Assembly (NCBI GenBank): GCA_950295325.1
Contig: OX485805.1
Span: 54,026,758 to 54,090,757, forward strand
Length of the DNA: 64,000 nt
Reading direction: 5' to 3'
Source of the DNA: Polytrichum commune
Taxonomy: Eukaryota; Streptophyta; Polytrichopsida; Polytrichales; Polytrichaceae
Shown here: in pieces, positions 1-10,450 of the stretch
Layout: every line of letters begins with the position of its first letter
How positions within the stretch are numbered: the first letter of the stretch is position 1
The notes under the pieces: generated by a model
Told to the model about the DNA's origin: nothing
The model's database searches: none
Seen by the model: only the letters and a program-made list of their open reading frames with translations
Program-made: the position numbers and the translations under genes

Positions 1-314
1 CTGCCTTGGCCGCTGCGGACACGCGATTGGCATCTGAGGTTCATGTTCCCTGTGACGTCGCCGAAGACGCTGCGACCGAGGCTGCCACAAACAACGAAGG
101 AGTCCACAACAGCGCTGACACCGTTATAGCGTCCATCATTGAGGATATCCTAGACGAAGAGGGTAAAAAATCTATTGATCCACAAGCAACTGAGGACATA
201 GCAGAGCCCGAATCAGAGGATGTGCATATGTGTGCCGTGGAGGAGGTCAACGAAGGGCAGCCTGAGGTTGAGGGCATTGCGGATGTGCCCGAAGACATTG
301 CCAACCCGGAGCAG
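1..314 (+). CDS. Candidate exon of an acidic unknown protein (cut by window edge)
   Basis: An open frame runs from the first bases of the window to a good 5' splice site (CAG followed by GTAACA) ending the exon at 314. The translation is rich in Glu, Asp, Ala and Val, with no membrane segment or known domain. The frame continues to a stop at 339-341, but splicing at 314 joins in phase 0 to the candidate exon at 514-636. The start lies upstream of the window. I do not recognise the protein. Chance open frame is the main alternative, since this is the only support besides composition and splice phase. Confidence 0.35.
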
Positions 315-513
315 GTAACATCGACCAAAACCCTATGCTAAAATTCATACAGGGCATTATGTTAATAACGCTAGGCTAAGTCGTTCTTCATGTTGACGTC
401 CTCAATGATGTTCTGCGTGACATACACCTTGTCGACAGGATATGTCTTTGGACATCTACTCTGACATAAAGACTTCCCACCCTTGCGGTTGCACATGGCA
501 GGAGGATGTACAG

Positions 514-636
514 GCAACTGAAGAGTCAGCTGGCAGACCTCGCCGCGTTGGGAGGAGCGCGGCTAAATCAGCAATGGTGAAACTCAATGCTCCAAAAGTG
601 GTTGGTTTGCCTAAACCTCCCCAAATTCCTCCAAAG
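514..636 (+). CDS. Candidate exon, basic segment with AT-hook-like core
   Basis: This 41-codon stretch is bounded by an acceptor-like TACAG and a strong donor (AAG then GTGAGG), and both ends are in phase 0, matching the exon ending at 314. The peptide is basic and proline-rich: a GRPRRVGR core near its start resembles an AT-hook, followed by a K/P-rich tail. Joined to the acidic exon, it would give an acidic-then-basic chromatin-type protein, but that is inference. A possible last exon begins after the acceptor-like sequence at about 910 and reaches a stop within nine codons. No family is recognised. Confidence 0.35.
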
Positions 637-639
637 GTG

Positions 640-1880
640 AGGGAAACAGTGCATGTATGTCAATTTGGGTCGACTCCCTTTGCTTGCGGGAGCATTGACA
701 TGAACAAGTGCACATGCGCACAGTGTATGTATGGTACGTATATGGAATGAAACCCACTAATACATGTCATGGTGTATTGTGAATGGCGGTGGGATGTGGC
801 AGGTAGGGGGTGGTACGAAACCGCAGCCGCAACGGAAGAAATGAGACATCGACAGTAATGCCTATCGTGAAGTTTGGAGTGGCTCAAGCATGTTCTAGCC
901 AGCCTTGCAGTACTACAATAGCCGTTGTAGACTTTAACATTGCAAACAAACATTAAGTTTTGGTGGACTAGTTTCCGATATGTAATAGCGTCCATGTGCT
1001 CGCAAAGTGTTTACTCAATCAATACAATGTTTTTTATGTTTTGCAACGCCTTGGTCTACAATATTTGTTCCTTGCGTCCTTTATGTCTGTTAAATGGCCA
1101 TGTGCAACACGTGGCGTTGAGGCTGATTCATGTAGATGCCCTAAAAGATGACCCCCTCACAATTGGTAGATCTAATAGCCCTTAGACTCTGTGTCTGCAT
1201 TGTCATTGAGTACTTCAGGCCAACATCCACGCCAACTCAAGCCCATGTTGAAAACGATGTTCTCATGAATGGGATGGTGTCTCCAAGAATTCACCGTCAC
1301 ACATGCTATGTTTTTCCCACCACATCGTAAAAACATGTAATGTCCAACATGATGCCCCAGAAAACGTTCTTATGTCACATAGGCCGTCAAACATAACAAT
1401 GCACAAAACCTAAAATCCTTCGAATTGAATATCCGCGTCGACCAAGATGTCTCACATGACATTTCCCTGTCCCAGTGGACGTCTGCCAAACCGCGCACAA
1501 GACATATAATTTCACAGAACACAATGTCCATGTGTGAGCCCAAAATCGTGCCCACATGTGGTGATTCGAACCCAATTTTTGGTTGACTTTGAGGTGTTAT
1601 GTTTATTCACAAAACATAAAAAGAGTGAAGTGTGGTGTGGATTTAAGTTTAGGCATTAGAATGTGTTGTGTGATTATTTCAAGGTTGAATTCAATAAGAG
1701 TATGCCTTGATAATGTGAGTAGGGGGTAAGGTGAAGCAATGTGAGCTCCGCGGGTTAAATGCCCACTTTTGGATCCACCTTGTTAGTTTAGGAAGAAGGA
1801 AGCTTGGTGGAAGGGGATTAGTCTCTACTTTAGAGGTGAAGGTTAAGGGATTGTGATTGGAGGTGTTAATCCTCTCACCC
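640..1880. other. No supported gene
   Basis: Mixed-composition DNA with only short open frames lacking family resemblance. A GGGTTCGAATC box on the minus strand near 1560 resembles a tRNA B-box but has no matching A-box. Confidence 0.5.
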
Positions 1881-1884
1881 TATC

Positions 1885-2060
1885 GTTACCTCTCTCTCCC
1901 TCTCTCCCTCTTTACTACTTAAGGTGGTTTCTCTCTTATTTTTCTCTCTCTCCATCAAGCGCTCTCAAGGGAGCAAGCTCTTAAGAGCTTGAGCCACGTG
2001 TGTGGGTTAGTAGTTTTTAGTAAAGTTAATTAGTTAAGCTCTCTCTCTCTCAATGCCTCC
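1885..2060. repeat. CT-rich low-complexity tract
   Basis: Imperfect CTCTCT runs occur at about 1888-1960 and again near 2040-2050. Two similar segments, each containing 'gagctcttaagagcttgag'-like palindromes, lie at about 1975-1995 and 2070-2090. Confidence 0.6.
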
Positions 2061-2236
2061 CAAGTGAGTGAGCTCTTAGAGCTTGAGATTGCCTAGGAGG
2101 ATTAGGGGTTAGTTTAGTGAAATTAGTGGGATATGTTCATTCATTGGTTAAGGGACTAGAGGAATATTCGATTAATCATTAGGGGTTGAGAATAGTTGTT
2201 AGGACTTATTAGACATCTGCCTAAACACTGCTGGGA

Positions 2237-2523
2237 ACCGAGCTTAGTTGCTGCTGGGCAGCTAAATTGCACCGAGCTTGGTTGCTGCTAGGCAGCTGAA
2301 ACTGCACCGAGTTAGTTGTTGCTGGGCAGCTGAAACTGCACCGAGTTTAGTTGCTGCTGGGCAGCTGAGACTGCACCGAGCTTGGTTGCTGCTGGGCAGC
2401 TGAGACTGCACCGAGTTAGTTGCTGTTGGGCAGCTGAAACTACACCGAGTTTAGTTGCTGCTGGAGACTGCACCAAACTTAGTTGCTGCTGGGCGGCTGA
2501 GACTACACCGAGCTTAGTTGCTG
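2237..2523. repeat. 34-35 bp minisatellite, about 8.5 copies
   Basis: The unit begins ACCGAGCTTAGTTGCTGCTG, continues GGCAGCTGAAACTGC, and is repeated head to tail from 2237 to 2523. Most copies are 34 or 35 bp. One copy near 2445-2472 is only 28 bp because the GGCAGCT part is missing. Copies differ at a few positions (AAACTGC, GAGACTGC, AAACTAC). The run is open on both strands, but this follows from the repeat and is not evidence of a gene. Confidence 0.9.
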
Positions 2524-3097
2524 ATTCCAGGTTAACCAAGGGACTGCCGGTAAATAGGCCGGATTTGGACCAATAGGTTAATTAGCTGGTTGGCTGGTTT
2601 AGCGAGCTAAGGTTAAGATTAAGTAGAGGGTGCCACTAAACTAGCCATGAGGGTGTTAGACCATTTGTAGATTAAAATAGTTCCTAGACAAGTGTTAAGC
2701 TCAATAGGATAGGCGATGTGTGTGTGGAAGTCACATGTGATTGCATTTAACATTGACTATGGAGTAAAGTGTTTCTTAACACTTGTACACTCTCAAGTCA
2801 CCATAAATCACGTGCACAATCAATGGAGAATGTGGAGGATTCTTGCAATGGCAAGAAAAAGGAAGTGAAGATTAAAAGAGTGAGGGGAATGTCCTTAAGG
2901 GCATGTGTGGCTAAAGCCGCGGGTTGGACTCTTGAGAAAGCCAACTCTACCACAAGTCAAGAGGCTAACATTAATAAAACACAATGAGTGAGACAATATG
3001 TGTTCATTTGAACATGAAAATTACCTTGCACATGGTTCAATGTTGTAATAGACACATGTGATTCTCAAAGTCATCACCCGGACTAGGACGCTAAAGG
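2524..3097. other. No supported gene
   Basis: Holds a 72-codon Lys-rich open frame (2769-2987) without family resemblance or splice context. I see nothing else. Confidence 0.45.
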
Positions 3098-3290
3098 GTG
3101 GTGGATTTGGCCTCACACCACGTCAGCAATAACGAATGCCACGTCAGAATTTGGCGGTCCACATCATTTCCAAAGGTGGTCCACGTAACACCCCACGTCA
3201 GCGATAACGAAAGCCACGTCAGCAATTTGGCGGTCCACATCATTTCTAAAGGGGGTCCACATGACACCCCATGTCAGCAATGGAACAAAT
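3098..3290. repeat. 76 bp tandem repeat dense in CACGTCA boxes
   Basis: Two full-phase copies start with GGCGGTCCACATCATTTC at 3153 and 3229, exactly 76 bp apart, with partial copies on either side. Each unit carries several CCACGTCAGC words, giving many ACGT cores in less than 200 bp. It lies about 280 bp upstream of the retroelement coding remnant. Confidence 0.8.
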
Positions 3291-3568
3291 GCAAAACTTG
3301 CCATTGTGGCACTGCCCGCTTAAAACTTGCCTGCGTGGAGGCCACGTGCCCTCCACGTGCCCCTATATCAGGAGCATGGAAGATGTCGTTTTATATGACG
3401 TCACATAAAAACATGCTGAAATTCGGCATGTTATCTATGTTTATTGGGCGTTTTTTCCATGTCCTTCATAACGGATTTTAGGTGACGTCTCAGAGGAGTA
3501 CTTCCATGTCAAAGCGAACGCGATTTGCCATTTTTTTTTACGTCCAAAAAAACAACGTTTTTTTATAG
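3291..3568. other. Non-coding, palindrome-rich DNA before the retroelement
   Basis: Contains short inverted motifs such as ATGACGTCAC and GCTGAAATTCGGCATG, and T-rich/A-rich runs just before 3568. No LTR, primer-binding site or gag reading frame is recognised. Confidence 0.4.
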
Positions 3569-4105
3569 TGCACCTTTATGACGTTTCCACAGTCATTCGC
3601 CTTCCGGGATCGGGGGCCGGGTATGGTGTGGGATGCTAACACCAAAACCCACACCAAACCCTTGGCTGATGAACGAGAGCGTGCCATGGGCTTCCGCACT
3701 GGTACCAACGCAGCTTCTGGCCTTTCTGAGGGCCAACGACGCTTCGTATTGGGCCAAGCCATGGATCTCCATACCATGGTGTGGACTGTTAGTTTATGCC
3801 TTGCATTGCAACGGCATCATGGTGACCAGTTATTGTCTCTGGGGGCAGAGGATTCTGGTCAGGGGGCACAACGGTCCACATCCATGGAGGAGGGAATTGA
3901 TGTAAGGGTTGGAGAAGCCGAACGAATCTTTCAATTCGAGCAGCAGGTAATGGAAGAGCTCCGAGCTCAACGAGTTTATACTGCTTTGGCTTCTTCACCT
4001 CCGGTGGTGGCTTCATCATCACATATTGTTGGTGATGAAGAGGGGATGGACTCTATTGCTAGCACGGAGGTTGGGGGCATGGTTAATGCCCCCTCCTCTC
4101 ATTAG
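3569..4105 (+). pseudogene. C5 DNA methyltransferase-like C-terminal remnant in the gypsy polyprotein
   Basis: Counting from the ATG at 3578, residues 1-20 include SFAFRDRGPG. Residues 30-39 read ADERERAMGF, residues 49-55 LSEGQRR, and residues 58-69 LGQAMDLHTMVW. The ERE-x-x-MGF block followed by R-x-x-LG and a hydrophobic helix matches the layout of motifs IX-X at the C-terminus of Dnmt3/DRM-like cytosine-5 methyltransferases. The catalytic PCQ/ENV motifs would lie upstream and are absent, so no activity is possible here. Residues about 105-175 are an acidic, Ser-rich linker. The stop at 4103-4105 separates it from the next frame, which continues in phase. The methyltransferase assignment is from motif memory, not a search. 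Confidence 0.65.
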
Positions 4106-4117
4106 CAGTTAGAGTCT

Positions 4118-5218
4118 GTGCTAGCACCAGGTGGCTCTCTTCTAGTAAAAAGGGAGACCACAGAGTTTGATGATTGGCCATTGGAATTGGGCCCTCATCT
4201 CACTGGTGCTGAGGCACGGAAAGTACGAGCATTTATTCGCTCGTACCGTAGGTGTTTTGTTTTTAGCCTTCAGAATCTTGAAGGTTATAAAGGAAAATCC
4301 ATCCACATTCAGTTGGAGGACGACCATCCCATTTTTCGGAGACCTTATAGACTCAGTGTTTCCGAGCGGATTGGCGTTCAGGCCCGTTGTCGAGAGTTCT
4401 TGGCAACAAAACTAATCAAACTTTCCAACGGGGAGTATGTTTGTGCTACGGTGATGCAATCGAAGAAGGATATCTTTGGCAATTGAACGGAGAAGAGGAT
4501 GTGCGGGGATTACCGTCCAGTTAATCGGAAGACCAAGTCGGATCGGTATCCCATGCCAATCCCCGAGGAGTTGTTCGATGCCATCGGATTTTCTCGAGTC
4601 TTTAGCACCCTAGACTTGAGATCCGGCTATCACCAGCTCCCATTACTTGTGGGAGATCGAGTGAAAACCGCATTCTGGGGAGTTGATCAAGATGAGAAAG
4701 ATCAACTTTATCATTGGAAGTTTCTTCCATTTGGCCTGAAGAATGCACCCGCTGAGTTTCAGCGGGTGATGGATCAGGTTTTCTCTGGCTTGCCCTTTGC
4801 TCGGTATTACATAGACGATGTGATCATCTTCAGCACAACATCACAGAAGCATGTGAGGCATCTGCAAGCCGTTTTTGAACGGTTGCAACGGTGGGGATTG
4901 CGCTTGCACCACGGCAAGTGCAAGTTTTTCCATGACCGGCTGGCATATCTAGGACATATGATTGTTCCAGGAGGTCTTGGGGTACAACAAGCTAAGGTGG
5001 ACGCTTTGCAGAAGATTCCGACACCGGTTGATGTGCCGAGACTTCGTGCTTTCTTGGGCTTGGCGAATTACTCTCGGCGATTCGTCAAGAACTTTAGCTT
5101 GATCGCCAAACCTCTCACCATTCTCATGAGCAAGGACCAACTGTGGACTTGGGGTCGTGAGCAACAACAGGCGTTTGAGACATTGAAGCAGAAACTGGGT
5201 ACGGCTCCAGTGCTTTGA
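4118..5218 (+). pseudogene. Ty3/gypsy reverse transcriptase domain
   Basis: RNA- and DNA-dependent DNA polymerase segment. The first part (to 4486) carries the usual pre-RT region with HIQLEDDHPIFRRPYRLS and ends at a TGA. The frame resumes at once with CGDYRPVN, a hallmark of gypsy RT. Further on are STLDLRSGYHQ, FLPFGLKNAPAEFQRVMD and the active-site YIDD (residues 104-107 of the 4499 frame, about 4808-4819). The thumb-like region ends with FLGLANYSRRF. The catalytic residues are intact although the gene is broken. The TGA at 4484-4486 probably replaced a Trp codon, and the TGA at 5216-5218 an Arg codon (inference from family conservation). Confidence 0.93.
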
Positions 5219-5645
5219 GGTTTAGATGTCTCCAAATCTTTCCAGCTGCATACAGATTGGAGTTCATTGGGTTTGGGGACAGTTCTAACTCAGAAGGATG
5301 ATTTTGGCTGGGAGTATGTTATTGCTTACACTTCGCGAAGCAATAACACGGCGGAGGCTAATTATTCATCCTACGAGGAGAAGCATTGGCGGCGGTATGG
5401 GCTATTATCCATTTTCGGCCGTATCTTTATGGTCAGCACTTTACTTTAGTGACTGATCATCAGCCGTTACGGTGGCTCATGGAGTCGGATAAGCTTACTG
5501 GCAAGCTTGCCAGGTGGACTTTGTTGCTCCAAGAGTATGACTTTGAGGTGGTACACCGTGCTGGGATTACCAACATGGATGCAGATGGACTCTCACGCAA
5601 TCCAAGTCCTTCAGATGAGGACTTGACCGGGGCCAGGTGGCATGG
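5219..5645 (+). pseudogene. Ty3/gypsy RNase H domain, frameshifted
   Basis: This would degrade the RNA strand during reverse transcription. After the stop at 5216, LHTDWSSLGLGTVL gives the first catalytic Asp and SRSNNTAEANYSSYEEK the Glu region. A one-base loss in the purine run near 5370-5380 moves the frame. The next frame (from 5386) carries AVWAI-HFRPYLYG, TDHQPLRWL (residues 23-31) and NMDADGLSR (residues 63-71), which supply the remaining catalytic Asp residues. Confidence 0.9.
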
Positions 5646-6660
5646 AGATTGTGATCGAGAGGCGGTTCCAGGTTGGCACGTGACTACCTACCTCACTTTA
5701 TTTTCTGGTGCATCTGTTGAGATTCCGATACATGGCTCGGATGATGAGACTGATCGGCCTCAAGCTATTGCGGATATATGGGAGGATCTTCTCGTATTGC
5801 ATAAGCTTCAACATGGTACCTTTCCTTTGGCTATTTCGGCAATGGAAAGGGATAGGATTGGACATCGAATAACAAGGTTCCGTTGGAAGAATGGTTTGTT
5901 ATTTCGATTGTGGTCAGATGGAACAAGGCGTATTGTTCCTAGGCCGGATCAGAGGGCCTCCTTGGTGCGACAAGTGCACGAGGAACTTGGCCATTTTGGC
6001 ATACGCAAGACACATTCGATGTTACGTGGCCAATATTGGTGGACTGGCATGTATCAGCAGGTGGCTGCTTATGTCGGGAGGTGTGAAGTTTGTAACCGGG
6101 TTAGGTCTAGCTTTAACACCTTGTCACCTCAGTTACAGTCTTTACCTATCATGAGATTGGGCTACCGTTGGTCGCTAGACTTTGCGGGACCGTTGGTTGT
6201 CACGTCACGTGGAGCAAAGTACGTGTTGGTGATGGTGGAGCATTTTAGCAAGTGGATTGAGCTTGTTGTTTTACCCCAAAACTCTGTAGAGTTGGCCACG
6301 GCCGTCTTTTTGGATCGTGTGTTGGCACGTTTTGGAGCACCAGCTGAGGTGTTGACGGACCAAGGGAGGGAGTTTTTTGGTGTTTTTGAGGAGTTGTGCA
6401 CTAAGGTGCTCATAGATCACCGCACCACCTCTCGGAATCATCCGGAGGCAGATGGCTTGGCTGAACGAGTTGTTCGGACAACCAAGCGTGGCTTGAGGAA
6501 GTATGGATTACTTCGGGGAAGCCACCAGGATTGGGACCTTATGTTGCCTTGGATTGCTATGGGCTATCGATTTAGTAGGCATGCCTTTTTGGCATCCTAT
6601 AGCCCGTATTAGTTATTATATGGACGTGAGCCTATTCTCCCGAGTTCTATTCAGGAAAAA
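5646..6660 (+). pseudogene. Ty3/gypsy integrase, zinc-binding and catalytic core
   Basis: In the frame opening at 5386, His198 and His203 (HEELGH) and Cys233 and Cys236 (CEVC) form the N-terminal HHCC zinc site. The catalytic triad is Asp265 (SLDFAGP), Asp325 (LTDQGREFFG) and Glu360 (ADGLAERVV). The 34 residues between the last two are normal for retroviral-type integrases. A TAG at 6610-6612 interrupts the conserved SPY-LLYGREP motif, which continues in the same frame beyond it. A frameshift in an A-run near 6655-6662 then passes the gene to the frame ending at 7099. Confidence 0.93.
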
Positions 6661-7252
6661 GTTAGCTCTTGTTGTGGACTTGGATGACCCAAACATTTGG
6701 GCAGAGTGTTTGCAGGAGCGAGCTCAATTCTTCCAGAGGGCCATACCTATGGCCATGGAGAATTTATCCATTGCTCAGCACCGTGACACATTGCGTTATG
6801 CACGCTTTCGCAGTGGTGCTTACCGACCTCAGTTGCGGAGATTCCGGCAAGGGGATTATGTTTATCTCCAACGTGAGGCGCCTACGACATTGGATGTCAG
6901 GGCAGGGCGCACTATCCTTCGGGTGAAGGAGGTGTTGCCAAGTGGTTTGTTGTTGTTGGAAGGCAAGAATGGCAGAGAATGTCACGAGCATTCCAAAAAC
7001 TGTGCCCCATGTCATCTACCCATTGAAGGTACAGTTTATCATGAACTGACCGTCGTGCCTGAGGGTCTTCCATATTTTGTGTGTGGAGAGAAGAAATGAG
7101 CGGCTACTATGTTCTTGTGTGATCAGTGTCAATGCGGTTGGCACATGGCATGCTTGAGGCCACCCTTGACTTCTCTACCATCTGGACAGTGGAGTTGTCC
7201 TCGTTGTCGAGGTTCTTCGGTACTTGGTGCTTCCACCAATCGTACTCAATGA
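6661..7252 (+). pseudogene. Integrase C-terminal tail followed by a PHD finger
   Basis: After an Asp-rich segment, a basic stretch and GDYVYLQREAPTTLDVRAG resemble the C-terminal barrel region of gypsy integrases. The last part is a PHD zinc finger: a Tyr stands where the first Cys is expected (7073), then Cys at 7082, CDQC at 7118-7129, His at 7142, Cys at 7151, a Trp at 7190 and CPRC at 7196-7207. Spacing is C-x2-C, x4-H-x2-C, and C-x2-C with Trp two residues before the last pair, exactly as in PHD fingers. PHD fingers usually read histone H3 tails. A TGA at 7097-7099 splits the finger and the next stop is at 7250-7252. Confidence 0.85.
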
Positions 7253-7560
7253 TCCTGTGTCGTTTTCATCATTTTGTGCTTGTCCAAATGGAAAATGAGG
7301 AGTTATGGCTTAAAAACGCAATCAACATGAGGCAGTGGATTTAATTCTTTGGGATCTGATGGCCAAACATCAGAGGCGATTAAGGATGGGGCTCACCTTG
7401 CACCCAGCCTATAGTTCCTTGGAATCACATTTACTACACTAGTTAGTTGCGGAGCAATCTTTCATTATCCATGCCCTTTAGATTGGCATTGGTCCTAGCT
7501 GCTTAGCGGAACTCCATAGTCAGCTGAATCGAGGTGTGTTGTTTATGTGTGACTTTGCTA
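7253..7560 (+). other. Possible trailing coding remnant of the gypsy element
   Basis: The frame from about 7330 reads as an amphipathic, protein-like stretch (LILWDLMAKHQRRLRMGL and onward) broken by two TAG codons. It may be the decayed C-terminus of the polyprotein. No domain is recognised. Confidence 0.35.
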
Positions 7561-7639
7561 TGTTTTAGTATTGTTTGTTAGTGGTGGTTGGTACTCGAGC
7601 TGCAGTGACACACAATCACTATTTACACAACAAATGGAA

Positions 7640-7760
7640 TTGAACATATATATTGGATTTTGGACCTTGGAGATGAAATGCACTCTATATGGGATTTGTG
7701 GAAAAGTGGCCTTCAAGAATGCAAGGGCAATGGTTTTTTTGGAAGTTGGGCAGGACGGGC
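7640..7760. repeat. Dispersed repeat shared with 51917-52045
   Basis: The stretch with 'tatgggatttgtgg' and 'ggccttcaagaatgcaaggg' recurs in the same orientation at 51917-52045, with most positions matching. In the second locus a tRNA-like SINE head follows about 90 bp later, but not here. Confidence 0.75.
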
Positions 7761-7959
7761 AGAAGTCTTCGAGTGGATCCAGAAAATCCCGGTTTCTTTG
7801 TGGGGCAGTTGCCCCTACCTGAATGTACCTCCCCCAAAAGGCTCGTAGGGGGTAGGATATCGTCCTCCCTGTGGTACAACTTTTTGGTCTCAGAATAGTC
7901 ATTTTAGGATTTTGATAGGAGGTGAATTCATATCGACACTCGAAATGTGAAATGGACAC

Positions 7960-10450
7960 TAAAGTAAGTCATTAGTGACCAATTATCCGAAATGAGCTAA
8001 GGGTGAGACATTTAGTTCATATGAAACAGTTTCCAAGAGGAAGAGTCTTTTGGGCAGGGCAATAGACATGTGACCAAGTCGAAGAGCCTTATGAAATCTG
8101 GCCCCAAGAGGCAAGGAAGCTAGTTCAGGGGATATAGAGGAGAAGGGAGAGAGGAGAAAGTAGTTCCTCTCGAGAAGAGAGTCTCCCTCGTCTTGCAGTT
8201 TTTGAGTGAGTCTAGCTTGGGTGTGAAGCCCTTTTGAATGTACATTTTTACCCTACATAATATCATAAGCGTGAAGCTATATTATTACCTGTGTGTGTGA
8301 GGATTAAATATGTTGTGTTGGTGCTGGTCGTGAATCGTTTACATCAAATTTGTAATTCCCTGGTCCGGGAAGAATCCAGATTGAATTTGTGATACCTTAT
8401 TCCTGTGAAGGGAGTGAGTCTTGATGTGTGGTTGTTTCTCTCAAGGGAATTGAGAGAAATTGCTTGTGGGAGTGTTGAGTCTCTTCTGAGAAGGAAGAGA
8501 TTCTTCCGGGTTCATTGAAGTGAATGGAATTCCATGAATTGTCCTGAAAACCTCTAGTTGTAATAAGTCGTGTTGTGAATGTATCTAAGTACAAGGAGGT
8601 GCTTTAACAATGTAATCCGGTGAAAAGAGTTTGTCTGAGAAGATACACGGGTTGTGTCTTGAATCCTGTCAAAGGAAATTGGGATAGTTTGTAAGTGTCC
8701 CTCTGTCTGGTGCATAGAATGTCAGAGGGAGTTTCTGTCACCGTGCTACTGCAGTTGATGTTGCAACATATTCGTAGGTTTCAGAAGTGTGAACACCTAC
8801 TTTAGTTGAGAATAATTGTCCACCCATTGAAGTGGTCTTGCAAAATCAATCTGAGAGAACCTCAGATATAGAATTCTGATATCTGTTTGAGTTTGAGTAT
8901 GATGGTGCGGTGGATTTCTCCTGTGAAAGGAGTGATGTAACTACCCTTAATCTTATGAGCACGGTGAGAAGTAGTGTCGAGTGGTGTATCGTCTCCCTTG
9001 GTAGTGAAGTGAATGAATCTTGTGAGTGTGAAGTTAATTCTCTCTGGGTGTGTTCAGCCATGTGATTTGGCTGTGGCAATCTTGAGCTATCTGATGTGAA
9101 GTCAGAGCAAATGCTTAAGCACCAACTTCTCACCCAATCTGAAATTTCGATAAGTGCGCACGTTGAGATCTAACTTCTGTGAAAAGAGATTGAAAAGTCT
9201 GTGATAATTAATTCGTTCAAACTATAATCTTGCACAGAAAAGGAGAGGGAAGCAACCTCGTGTTTGTCTCCCCTTCTCAGAGAAAAGGGTGGCAGATTGT
9301 TACCCTGGTTCGTTCATCCACATATGAATAAAGCACCTTATCGGAGAACGATCAAATGCCACCAGAAGAGTGATTCTCCCCGATGAAGGTGGATTGCAGT
9401 TTGAGAAGCAAGAAAGTGACTGTGATGGTCCTCTTTTTCTACTAATGAGGATAGTTCTCGATGTGAGCTAGTGGAACTTCGGAATTAGTTCCATGAATTC
9501 TCTAAGAGTGCACTGGTAGAAACGTGGAGACGAAGGATCAGTTCAATTTCACAAGGAGAAGATTGTATGTGAAAGGAATGATGCGCCTGGCGAAGAAGAA
9601 GAAGGTGCCGCGTGCAAGTGGAGTCTGCTGACGGAGCCAACGTGGCTGATCGCGAGGAAGAAGCCGTGGGCGAGAACTAAGCCGCCCATTAACCCATATG
9701 GTTTGGGTGAGGCTAACAGGGCAAGCATAAAAGGAGGAGTGGCCAGCATCACATTCGAGAACTTGACGCTGACTTGGTTCCTGGTGACTGGCTACTTGTT
9801 ACTGGTTACTGGATACTAAGACTATGGCCCTCTCTATGAGACGTGACTTGACACTGGTTACTTGTGACTAGACTATGGCCGTGCCGTGCAGATTATGGTC
9901 CTACCGATTAGACTCTTACGGTCCCGGTCCGGTTCAGTTCGCTTCGCTTAGACTCGGTCACTAGGTTACTGTCACACGTTAGACTTTTGTTAATTTCAAT
10001 AATTTATTTTAATGCATTCAATTCCATTGTGAAAGTGTTAAGTCTAAAACTGACTAAGGCAATAATTCATTTCTATGGTCTTTATCTAATTAAATCAATC
10101 ACTTAACCATAGGAGGAGTCAAGTGTGAACATGATATCCTTACTAATTGTGGTGTGGCCTTTTGGTACTTGGTTACTTTACTGAAGAGACTATGGTTCAC
10201 TCAAGGAGTTCATGCCTTGGGTTTTCTAAGACTATGGCGTAACCAAATGACAATTGCTGAGCTGTGACTCCCTGAATTGCAAAACACATTATAAGAGTGA
10301 TGTTACTGATGAGAGTGGGTTGTGAGGGAGTGACTGATCAATTGCATGTACTGCTGTGAGTGACCCTCAACCTTAATTGAATTAATCCTAAAACTCGCTC
10401 TAGAAGTCTTCTTCCCTGTGTTTGTTGTCCTAAATACATCCTAATTCTCT
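7960..10450. other. Gene-free, G/T-rich plus strand
   Basis: About 2.5 kb rich in GTG, GAGAG and TGTG words, with no open frame resembling a protein. The word 'gactatgg' or close variants recurs about six times between 9820 and 10255. This could be a worn LTR or other non-coding part of a retroelement, but no TG...CA ends or duplicate copy are seen. Confidence 0.4.

Larger units (their letters stand above)
3569..7252 (+). mobile_element. Decayed Ty3/gypsy polyprotein gene with methyltransferase-like and PHD segments
   Basis: Domain order on the plus strand is a C5-methyltransferase-like C-terminus, a linker, reverse transcriptase, RNase H, zinc-binding integrase, a basic tail and a PHD finger. 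RT before integrase places it in Ty3/gypsy. At least four stops and two frameshifts break it. No gag, aspartic protease, primer site, polypurine tract or LTR pair is recognised, so the copy is truncated or too worn. A TAG just before 3569 closes the upstream frame. Coding-like sequence may trail to about 7560. The element family and its intact architecture must be judged from other copies. Confidence 0.9.

Noticed and set aside
1548-1580. tRNA B-box-like GGGTTCGAATC on the minus strand
   Set aside because: No A-box or cloverleaf arms at the expected spacing.
2312-2576. Open frames on both strands through the minisatellite
   Set aside because: They arise from a nearly in-phase short repeat and have no start, splice or family support.
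7960-10450. 3' LTR of the gypsy element
   Set aside because: No matching 5' copy, no TG...CA termini and no target duplication could be found.
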